Origin: Brachypodium distachyon
Taxonomy: Eukaryota > Streptophyta > Magnoliopsida > Poales > Poaceae
Assembly: GCF_000005505.3 (NCBI RefSeq)
Contig: NC_016132.3
Coordinates: 40,500,914 to 40,564,913 of the forward strand
DNA: 64,000 bases
Reading direction: 5' to 3'
Every line of letters begins with the position of its first letter. Position 1 is the stretch's first letter. The translations under genes were made by a program, and so were the position numbers. Below are positions 55,601 through 64,000 of the stretch, in pieces. The notes under the pieces were generated by a model. It saw only the letters and a list, made by a program, of their open reading frames with translations, was not told where the DNA came from and ran no database searches.

Positions 55601-57596
55601 TAATATACTGATCCTGTGGCTAAGTATAATCAGCGAATTTGTAACTTGTGCCTTGGTCTGTGAGAATCAAGAATCGATCATTGAAATCCATTGTAATGGG
55701 ACTGTAGCGTTTCATCCAGTTAACTCCCAATATGATGTCATATCCTTTCAATGACAGTAATCTGAAATCACTGTTGAACTGGTTGCCCTGGACCGAATAA
55801 GTGCTGTTAGCCAGAATATCATTGGAATATAATTCTCCTCCTCCAGCTACCTTAACCTTCTTTGTAGCAGCAGGTTGAAATTGGAGATTTTTCTTGATAG
55901 CAAAGTTGTAGTCCAAGAAGGTATTAGTACTATCACTATCCACTAATGCCACAGCTGTTTGACCATTGATTGTTAGTAAGAGAGAAAACGTACTTTCTCC
56001 AATAGTTTCATTTACTGACTCTGCTGAAATGTGCATAACAGTTTCTTCATGTTCTTGAGCTTGGTGTACTGCCCTCAATGATTTGAGCTGCTTTTTCCAC
56101 TTCCTCTTCACTATCAGAATTGGGTTGCATTTTAATAGCATTGATTGCTTGTTGCATACCTCTGCACCTGTGACCAGGAATCCATATCTCAGGGGAGTAC
56201 CAACATTTCCTAGGTTCTCTTGGTCTGTCCCTTTGGCCATTAGGTCGTGCTACTTGTCCAGGAGGGGCAGGTAACCTGGGTGGTGGAGCTGGAGCATGCA
56301 ATATGGCTTGTTGCTGTGGGGCAGGGTGTTTTCTTCAGAGTACACAAGTAAGCCTGTTCTAGCTGTCTTGCAAATGCATAAGTTACAATTAAAGTAACTG
56401 ATTTGTGACATTTGATCATGTGTTTGATGTCCCACTGATGAATCTGAGGACAAAGAAGTTCTCAGGAATATATTGATTGTCACTTCTCATCAATTGCATC
56501 CATGTTTCAAACTGATCAATGTAAAGATCCACTGAGGTGACTTGCTTGAGTTGTTGGAATTGGTCCATTGAGTCATAAGGACTGGCTTCAGGAAATCTTT
56601 CACATAATAGTCCACAGAGTTGGTGCCGGTTCAATAAATTCAGGTTAATACTAGTACTAGCCAGCCAAGTCTGAGCTCTACCCCTAATGTGAGTTGTAGC
56701 CCATTTCACACGCTACTCAAAATGAATTCCAGCAAGTTCAAAAACTTTGTCACACTGCTGAATCCAATCCAATGTATTTTCCTTAGTATACAAAGGAATT
56801 TCCAAGGATGGTGGTCTAAGGAAAAGTTCAGAATTGTTGTGATGGTTGTAATGGTGTGGGTCATTGGGAAAAGGTTGGTAAGTGTTTATGGGTGTAGTGT
56901 ATGTTTGTTGGGCTTGGTAATATGGTTGTTGGGTTGTGGTTGTATGTAAGGTGTGTGAGGATTATATGGAGTAGGTGGAAAGAGTGATTTGTGGTGTGGG
57001 GAATGTGGAGATGGGAGTGGCCGTTGGAATGTTTGAGGGACAATCAATGTTCCACTGGAGTTGTAATATGGTTGAGTCAACAGATTGGACAGTCCCAAAT
57101 TGTGGTTGAGTGATTGATAGGTGGTGGGTTTTGGGATCTTGGAGGAGTGTAGGGGTTTGTGGGTTGCATGGTGGTTGAGATGGTTTGTTGGGATAAAAAG
57201 GGGGTTGTTTGTGTGGAATTGACTGTAAAAACAAAACTAGATGGTGTCCCTCCTTCAACTATGGGTGATAAGGTGTGTGTAAGAAGGGGTGGTGTAGCCA
57301 TGCCATGTAACTGAGATCCATTACCCTGCTTCATAGTGCTGCTACCAGAGAGACTAGCACGAGTGCCCAAAGAAACACTAATCTGAGTCACAAGTCCAGC
57401 CCATTTACCCATCTCACCTTGCAGAGGAGTATCAACTCTGTTGATGCTGCAGTTTGTCATGGATGTTGAGCACCTCACGAGGTACATTGTCTCTGATTAC
57501 GTCCTCAGCAGCGCGAGCATCCTCCTCTTGCTTCTGGGCCAACTTCACCGTCGACGCCTCCGCCGTAATCTCCTGAGATCTGGTATGAATCCGCAT
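52657..57596 (-). pseudogene. Chromovirus gag-pol, broken
   Basis: Transcript order: Gag from about 57596 (several frame breaks; capsid part 56416-56709), protease (about 55930; the site reads VDSDSTNTF, so the usual D-S/T-G glycine is Asp), RT 55346-54582 (SWRLCVDYREL, KLDLRSRYHQIRM, VLVFFDDILIYS), RNase H 54530-54144 (LEIDACAAGLGAVL, TDQRSLKY), integrase 54077-52900 (HHCC; LDFVEGLPK, IVSDRDRIF, GQIERVNQCL), and a chromodomain in a shifted frame (QWLIHWQNLSLEDATWED, about 52690-52790) ending at TGA 52657. Stops separate RNase H from RT and from integrase. Not functional as it stands. Confidence 0.92.
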
Positions 57597-57801
57597 GGAT
57601 TCTCAACTTTCTACCGCCGCCCACTCAGATAAGGTAAGGATGTACAGTGCAAGCACCAACCGTCCCAAAAAATTTCTAAGCAAAATCGCCTTCGGCTCAC
57701 GATTCAAACGGAAGAAGGGGGTTTTACGGCTGAACCAATTTGGTCAGTAACCCTTCAACGATTCGAATCGGTAGGTAGAACCGAGAAGGCTCTGATACCT
57801 T

Positions 57802-58192
57802 TGTCAGCCCCTGAGAAATCTCTTGGAAGAAATCGACAGGAACTAGCAGCGAATTGGGGAATCTAGGTAGCGTTTGCTACAACTAGGGTTCCATGGGAGG
57901 TAAAGGCGAGAAATAATGCAGGAAAGTAAAGACAAGAAAAATAGGTTGTTTTTCGTTTCTCTATTCCTCCGAGCCAACGGGTTATATACGCCCGGACGAT
58001 CAGTTTAACTGAGTTTACATTACTGAAGGTAACTGCGATAAGAATGACAGGGAAGGAAAGATACGGTGCTTAATTACCGCACACGACTCAACCGTCGGAT
58101 CACCAACGCATGTTCCAGATTGACTGGACCCCTTGAGTGGAAACACCTTCCGGGATATGTCCCCTGGAACTTCTTCGACAAAGACATATATA
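57802..58192 (-). repeat. 5' LTR of the chromovirus, main part
   Basis: Starts TGTCAGCCCCTGAG next to the reversed primer-binding site and matches 52199-52590 closely up to GACATATA, where the Helitron begins. The last 40 bp of this LTR are at 60775-60814. Confidence 0.93.
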
Positions 58193-58289
58193 TCTTTACT
58201 ACTACTTAATTTACAGTTACGTGCGTGGTAGGCTGGTAGGCTCGTACTTCGTCACAACTTTAAACCTTAGAGAAATTACATCTCCATGC

Positions 58290-58980
58290 AACCGCCCGAA
58301 CTCCGAATCGTTTCTTCTATTTCGTCTCGCCCAGCCCGCTGCCCACGCGCCGCCGCTCCTCCCTGCCCCGCGCACCACCGCCACCACCCACCTGCCACTC
58401 CTCGCGCTCCTCCTCTGCTCGCACCGCCACCGCCCCGATCTCTCTCTGCCCGCGCCGTCTCCTCCTCCTCCTCGCACACACCCGACCAGATCCACCTCCA
58501 CCTCCTCGCACACGGCCCGCCCGGATCCGCCTTCTCCTCGTACTGGCGCGAGGCCAAGGAGCGCGAGGAGGAGGTCGAGATGCGCGCCGAGGCCGGCGCC
58601 CGCCAGGACGAGAACCGCCGCCCGCCAGGCCGATATCCGCCTCCTCCTCACCGTGCCGCCGCCGTGGGAGAGCCGTGCTCCGCCGCGCCACGTCCCCGTG
58701 ACGCCACCTGCTCTCCCCCTTCTCAATGCATCGAGTGCCCGACGAAGAAATCACCCCGCGCTGACTTGCCCTCCAGTGTTTAAGCATGACCCTAGCAAAT
58801 CTCTCGCGACCTCGCTCCTCCGCTTCCTACTGCGGTAGACCGGCCCCTTCGTCCGCCTCGGGAGCCAGGTGTTCCAGTTCCACGGAACGGCGGGGTCGGG
58901 TGATGGCGAGGGCGAGAGCGACGCCCCGGCCCGAGGGGAGGAGGTGTTCGGGGGCCGGAGGGAGGAGGTGTTCCGGGGCC
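58290..58980. other. GC-rich captured sequence of unknown origin in the Helitron
   Basis: Strongly GC-rich, with overlapping frames on both strands. One frame contains SYWREAKEREEEVEMRAEAG (about 58540-58600), a charged helical stretch that does not allow a family call. It may be a transit-peptide and leader portion captured with the TIC110 fragment or a separate fragment. Confidence 0.35.
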
Positions 58981-59541
58981 GGATGGAGCTCACCGGCGTG
59001 CAGCCGCTCGTGGGGTCGTTGCGGCCGCTGTGGCGGCGGGCTACGGCATTGGGCTCCCCCTAGGCAGCAGCTTCCGGGCGGTCACGGACCCGGCCATGCT
59101 CGGGGCAGCCAGCGTCGCGGGGACTGCCGTGGTAAACTCTATCGTGCTAGAGGTTGCAGCCGTGAGGCTGCATCGACGACCCCACCAAGCTGGAGACCAG
59201 CGTCAGCGAGGTGGAGGCCATCGCAAGCAAGTGAGTTTGGATCGCCGGATTGCCCCATATAGTTGCTGCGTTCGTTCCAGGTTTGAATCGTTTCCAGTTA
59301 TTTACTTCTGTGGAACTCCAATTTGTCGTTGGGTGCTAGCAAATTTCTGGTGTATGCTTTCTCAGTAAAAAATTTCAAATATTTTGTTATGGTGATGCAG
59401 CCCGTATAATCACACCTGTTAAACTGTGCACCGGAGAATTGGATGCATTTCCGGTTATCTTATCCTTTTATTTTATCTTAGGTATGGACTCAGTACACAA
59501 GATGCAGCCTTCAAAGCAGAGCTCTGTGACTTGTATGCCAG
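58981..59541 (+). pseudogene. TIC110: TIC110 gene fragment, two exons, captured
   Basis: The first coding block (58981-59230, in more than one frame) gives MELTGVQPLVGSL, AAGYGIGLPLG, AVTDPAMLGAASVAGTAVV, EVAAV and DDPTKLETSVSEVEAIASK. This is the pattern of the N-terminal mature region of TIC110, the inner-envelope chloroplast import component, where a glycine/alanine-rich membrane segment is followed by a helical stromal part. An intron (59231-59481, GT-AG) separates it from the exon 59482-59541 (YGLSTQDAAFKAELCDLYAR), which joins in phase. The next splice donor follows, but no later exon is present. Frame breaks in the first block show it is not functional. The kept intron means capture was from DNA, not cDNA. 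Confidence 0.78.
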
Positions 59542-60747
59542 GTGAGCATCGCTGATCTGCATTTGTTTCCCATGACTGTGAACATGGCTATATGCCCATA
59601 GAATGACCAAATAAATATTGACTTCTATGTTGAGTGGTAATTGTATAGCGAACTAATCATATGTGTTCCAGGTGCCAATTTGTTCAGAGAATAAATTTTG
59701 TCCAGTCTAGCTGATAACTCATTTCACGTATTGTTCTGGTCATGTATTCCTATTGGTGTTTTGTACTCTATTCTGATTTTTGTTTTGCACCTGTCGCCTC
59801 TCATTTGTGCAGCCACCTATGTAAGTTCTAGGCTGATAACTCATTTCATGTGAGCAGGATACAACCAAGAGATGATGTGTGCTTCTAGTCTAAACTCAAT
59901 ATGGGTGGTTAGTCATGTTACTTGGTTTGGGAGATCCATGGCTGATAACGAAGTGCAGTTTTGATTTCAAAATTTACTGCACACAAGGCAACATTGCCTT
60001 CGATAGTAATGTACAAATAGAAGTTCAGAAGTCCTCCAATTTTTTGTTTATGCTCTTTGGAGATCAGTCTAATAAGAAATACTTAGGTGTCCTGCACCAT
60101 TTGGACATGACTTAAATTTAAGTGAGCTCAGTCGGCTGCTTGAATATAGAAAATCTACTAACATGTCTACTTGCTATAAGACTAGAACTAACAAAATGGG
60201 ATTTGCATCTGAGCATGGTGCTTATATTCGCAAACTTCCTCGTGTCTATTTAATAACCGAAAATTGCCAATTAGTATGCTTTAATTTATAATAATGTTTG
60301 TTATCATTGTGTGTTAAAATGGTTTTAACTATCACTTGTTTAATATTGTGAACAACTTTGGTTCAAATACTCTTGGAAACACGAGGTGATACACTAATAC
60401 TATAGTTCAGTTGATATGTTTATACATGTGCAGTCAAGAGGGAGGTCTCAAGAAGAGTGAAGGACAAACCGGAGAAGGAAATAATCACTGTGTAAAGCTG
60501 AAGACATTGCAGTTGAAGTCGGCGCTCTATTGTTGGTTGGCTGTGTGTTGTAGCTTTTTTTAAAGGTTGGATGTGTGTTTGTAGAACGCCGAAGAGGATG
60601 CATGGGACTCGTTGGAGATACAATCGAAAATCACATTGACATTACACCCAACGCATGTATTCATGAACTAGAAGCAAATGAGGTATGATATTAGTTTTTT
60701 CATTATTAGTAGCAATAATTTTGATGTCTCTGCAATCTATTGTTGCA
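59542..60747. other. Helitron remainder, no recognised gene
   Basis: A/T-rich sequence following the TIC110 exon, probably intron sequence of the captured gene at first. The frame at 59915-60115 has no family features. A CAG-preceded stretch at 60434 (TCAAGAGGGAGGTC) could be a further exon scrap, without recognisable product. Confidence 0.4.
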
Positions 60748-60774
60748 CCGTAGCGACGCCCGGCACCTAACTAG

Positions 60775-60814
60775 TCTTCAGTAAGTTCGCAGTTTCGTGC
60801 TTTGCATCCTGACA
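60775..60814 (-). repeat. 5' LTR of the chromovirus, outer 40 bp
   Basis: TCTTCAGTAAGTTCGCAG to CATCCTGACA continues the LTR interrupted at 58192 and ends before the TSD GTTAG (60815-60819). Confidence 0.93.
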
Positions 60815-60819
60815 GTTAG

Positions 60820-62494
60820 CGCCCGCGAGGAAAGAAAAAAAGAAGGTCGATCCCTTCCGCAGTTCCGCTGCCTCCGTCGGACCTGCCGCCTTCCCTCCTC
60901 CGCCCCCGCGCGGCGCGCGCCATGCGCCTCCTCCGGACCCTTCCGATCCCCTCGCGACCTCTCCTCTCCCGACCTAGGCAGGCTCTCGCCGCCAACGCCG
61001 TTCCTCTTCCATCACCTGCCCATCCTCTAGGGCCAGACACGGAGGTTGTGTTTGAGAAGGTGAGGGACTTGTCCGTCTTGGGGAAGAAGGGGATGGAGGA
61101 CGAGGAGCAGGCGGCAGCGATGAGGCAGTTGGCATAGACTATTTTCCTGGTAACATAGGTCCCGCGGCAGCACTATCTCCTCTGCCTTCCCGGCGACGTG
61201 GCGGCCTTCTCTTCCTTCTGGCAGCACGTCTTGTCCCACAGATTGGTATGCACGGCTCCTCGTCAGATCCAAATTCATTATCTTCCTTATGCACTGATGT
61301 TTTCAGAGACCATTATTTAAAACGAGATTCAGTTTGTTTCAGAGCACCTTGATGAAGGTCTAGGCAAGACTCGTTTGTTTCGACATCTGAAGGCTAGCTC
61401 TTATTTCATCACATTACAACTCATATGGCAAGCGCTAAAAGAGGTAATTTGATGAGGCTATCATTTTTTTTGCTTGTATTAACCTTGACACGAGCTTTCT
61501 CACACCTTTTGGATTTTGAGTATAGTCTGTAATTAGCTTTTGCTTCCTTAGCTGTTTACTTTCGTACTGGGCTAAAACTTGCGTACGTTTTGGACTGCTC
61601 AGCAGCCTGGTGGCTAGGACTCTGCTGTGGGTGAACCTCTGTTCCGTTATTACGATAATGGAATCCGATCGAAAGGTCTTAGGGAAAGAAAAAAAACTTT
61701 TGGATTTTGAGTTGCAAACATTGTTACGTGGCAAGTATGCTATTAATTCAGTATACTTTTAGGGTAGTCACAAAATAAAAGAAAGAAAGATCTTACTACA
61801 TATTGGAATCGTGTGTTCAAACGGAGTGCAAGCAATGGATTTTGGATTGTACTTAAAAAGCCACACTTGTGTTTCGTATATACTTCTCATGCTTTCTAGC
61901 ATAAAAGTGAGTTACTAAGAAGCTATACATGTGTCCAACTGTCATCAGATCATAATGTAAGCATTCAGTCAGTGAGAAAATAATTGCTATCATGCGTCTG
62001 GAATATAGGCATCCTATTGTTCTCAAGCACAAAGCTTAGTGCATGAAAAGGCCTACATAATTCAGTTCTGCCCTGTATCATTGGTAAGCCATTTGTAGCT
62101 TTGAGAAATTTTGATGCGATGGTCATCTCATATTGTTAGCTTTCGTCCATGTCCGTAGAGGATACGTTTAGTTTCATCACCTTCAAGCTTAGCCTTTTAT
62201 TTTCCTTTCCTTCAGAATGGTATTTAGTGGACTCATCAATGTTCGTCCAAGATAAAGACAATACCAAGTGGTACTGGGTTATATACGTTAGTAGGCATTT
62301 GCCATGGGTCAGTTAGGATAATTTCACCAGTCTAACAATTTACCAGTGAAAAAATGTTTTGACTTTTAGCCCAGCTGATTTTTCACTCCTAGCTTGATAG
62401 GACATGCGAAAATGGGACACTGAGTTACTCTTGTATGTAACAAATATGACGATAATGAAGATCGTTCTGTTATCTTTCTTTTTGCGTATTGCAG
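60820..62494 (+). other. Unassigned region, possible 5' exon at 60922
   Basis: GC-rich to about 61280, then A/T-rich. A frame from ATG 60922 (71 codons) starts MRLLRTLPIPSRPLLSRPRQ, an Arg/Ser/Pro-rich N-terminus like an organelle-targeting peptide, then PDTEVVFEKVRDLSVLGKKG and a TAG at 61135. I do not recognise a family. It could be the first exon of a gene or a captured fragment. The A/T-rich remainder shows no coding. Confidence 0.35.
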
Positions 62495-62732
62495 GTCTGC
62501 AGATCGAGTGGCAATGCCTATCTCAAAAAAGAAGAGTTCAACCAGTAACCTTTGTCTGCAAAGTTTTGCCTTCCTGAACCTTGTAACAAGCTCCCATGCT
62601 AAGTTCAGAACCATCAATTTGCTGCAACCAATGCAGTCACATTATCAGCTTGTCATATTTGCATCCGATGGACTCTGGGAGCACTTAACTGACCCAGAGG
62701 TTGTTGAGATTGTTGGCAGTACCTCTCATAGT
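62495..62732 (+). pseudogene. PP2C-like phosphatase exon
   Basis: A stretch preceded by TATTGCAG and followed by GTAAGT contains the PP2C signature [20 protein letters not shown] followed by VVEIVG. In clade D plant PP2Cs the sequence (F)(L/I)[11 protein letters not shown] is a metal-binding motif with the conserved DG. The part before it ([19 protein letters not shown]) fits only loosely and the frame upstream of 62508 is poor. No other PP2C exon is seen upstream in the window; downstream ones could lie beyond 64000 or be lost. It is therefore a pseudogene fragment or one exon of a gene. It is unrelated in sequence detail to the PP2C half of the gene at 27764-37756. Confidence 0.5.
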
Positions 62733-64000
62733 GTAAGTTCCTCACTCTCATGTACATAAATTAATCTGACGAACATACTGCCATAGTGCTTGGCATATTT
62801 CTACCACAACTGCGCATGCCATTAAAATGTGCTGTTTCAAATTAGATTTCTCATTATATTACAATCTCACAATTAAGATAGTACTGATATGTAAATGCTA
62901 ATTTGTTAACCAGCATATGGAGCATGGAGCATGTGTTACTTGCTTAGACTGTACTCCGATGAAATAAGGCTTCCCCAAATACAAATTTTGGTATCTGAAA
63001 GGAGCAACTTTCATATTGCATTGATGTTGTAAAACAATATGGATGGCTCTCTACTATCGTCAAAACTACAAATTGCGCATTACCATGGAGTATGGTTTGG
63101 AGGTGCTATAGAAAATAGAAACCTTCATGTACTTGTAAATTTCTAATATATCCTCTACTACCATAATATGTTAGGTTCAGGGATTATTGTAGTCAACAAA
63201 TGCAACATGGTAGGCTACCAATATGCGTCATGATGTGGTGTGTGTTTTCATCAACTGATGCTTCTAAAGTCCAGTGATCAGTGGCAGACAAACTCGTAGA
63301 TAACGATGTTATGCAAGATTTATATAGCTTAAGATGGAAAGGGCGAGCAAATTCTCACACTTAAGGTCCGACGCAAGTGGAGAATACATTGTCATCACTC
63401 ATTTTATTATTGTTGGATAGTTGCAAATTCTGCAAAAGTATGTGGCAGCGTGCAGAGGAGCACACCTCAATTTTGTGTCAGTTGTCATGATAGAAAGCTA
63501 AATCTAAGTTCATTTCCGTTTCTCACGAGTTAATAATTGGTCATTTTGTAACTCTTAGAGGCTTCTCACTACTCTTCTATTTCTGATCATGCGCTGGAAG
63601 ATGCACCTTTCATTAGTTATTACTTGGGCCCTGATAATATCTTTTCTGTTCATGAGGAAAGAGCACGACTGCACGAATTGGATAAAAGAATTATCCGGGT
63701 TCCTGACTGTTATTGTGGTTGTAATTACTTGCAGTGTTGTAATTGTGGTCTTCATCTGATGTCTCTCTTTAGACAATGTTGAAATTTTCTAAAGTAAATA
63801 TGCCTCCACACTTATAATTTAGTCGATAAATTTATGGCATATTCCTCGATGTCTGTTTCTCTCAGATCTTTTCATCGTTCTTTAAGATGGACGGGCATGG
63901 CAACGACCGCTTTTATGGTCTACTATGTAGTTTGCACGATGACACCCAGGGGGTGGTGCTGATACTTCACAGGTAAAGCCCCCGTCTGTTCAAGAGAAAT
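62733..64000. other. A/T-rich region to window end, possible exon 63868-63972
   Basis: Mostly non-coding. At 63868-63972 a stop-free block lies between CTCTCAG and GTAAAG and reads, in one frame, FKMDGHGNDRFYGLLCSLHD and further; this could be an exon, but the product is not recognised and splice sites alone are weak evidence. Nothing else is supported. Confidence 0.3.

Larger units (their letters stand above)
58193..60774 (+). mobile_element. Non-autonomous Helitron carrying gene fragments
   Basis: The element starts TCTTTACTACTACTTAAT after an A and ends CTAG before a T, exactly the A^T insertion rule and TC...CTRR termini of Helitrons, with no target duplication. Just before the CTAG lies a GC-rich short hairpin region (CCGTAGCGACGCCCGG, 60748-60763) of the type seen at grass Helitron 3' ends. 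The empty site is visible in the other LTR of the chromovirus (GGCATA^TCTTCAG near 52591). It is 2582 bp, has no Rep/helicase and contains at least a TIC110 fragment. Confidence 0.85.
52199..60814 (-). mobile_element. Ty3/gypsy chromovirus, minus strand, TSD GTTAG
   Basis: Complete element: 3' LTR 52199-52632, internal region, primer-binding site at 57788-57800, and 5' LTR 57802-58192 plus 60775-60814. GTTAG at 52194-52198 and at 60815-60819 is the target duplication. A chromodomain after the integrase and short LTRs (434 bp) suggest a chromovirus, possibly the Reina lineage. The 5' LTR is split by a Helitron; without it the element is about 6.0 kb. Confidence 0.9.

Noticed and set aside
58217..58787. 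Frames of 150-230 codons on both strands in the Helitron
   Set aside because: Mutually overlapping, Arg/Pro/Ala-rich, no conserved motif; only the TIC110 part is supported.
1..64000. tRNA, rRNA, CRISPR array, bacterial-type operons
   Set aside because: No cloverleaf, rRNA or regularly spaced direct-repeat array was seen; the primer-binding sites are only 12-18 nt matches to tRNA 3' ends. The window is plant nuclear DNA.

Overview
The window is nuclear DNA of a grass, most probably a Triticeae species (wheat, Aegilops, barley or rye group). The evidence is intron-rich plant genes with grass-type coding sequence, and densely nested LTR retrotransposons, L1-type LINEs, MITEs and a Helitron. I could not run a database search, so species and TE family names stay open.

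Layout. Bases 1-22975 are a stack of nested retroelements. A SIRE/Maximus-type Ty1/copia element (11126-22975) is the host. Its 5' LTR is broken by a Tat-lineage Ty3/gypsy element (about 2561-11125), which abuts a minus-strand LTR element that runs off the left edge. Its pol/3' region is broken by a truncated minus-strand LTR element (16765-19174) and by an inverted solo LTR of its own family (19983-21189). Bases 22976-24245 are GC-rich and look like the 5' part of a minus-strand LINE. Bases 25025-37756 form the gene island: a six-exon SWEET2a-like sugar transporter (+) and a twelve-exon protein kinase-PP2C fusion gene (-), arranged tail to tail. Both have intact frames and consensus splice sites. 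Bases 38339-64000 are again repeats: a Tourist-type MITE; a full-length L1-type LINE with 12-bp target-site duplications (39385-47417) whose ORF1 is split by a 1002-bp solo LTR; a second LINE fragment; a gag-only Ty1/copia element; a Tat-like LTR; and a minus-strand chromovirus (52199-60814). The chromovirus 5' LTR is split by a Helitron that carries a TIC110 gene fragment. The right end holds a PP2C-like exon and otherwise unassigned sequence.

How the parts relate. The only genes with evidence of normal function are the SWEET and the kinase-phosphatase. All recognised TE polyproteins are broken. Two TE frames are nevertheless long and intact: a 705-codon gag-position ORF with an RRM/PTB-like segment at the left edge, and a 527-codon antisense coiled-coil ORF in the 3' part of the Tat element. 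In the broken TE frames nearly all nonsense codons are TAG, at places where CAG or CTGG is expected, which suggests decay by deamination at methylated CHG sites.
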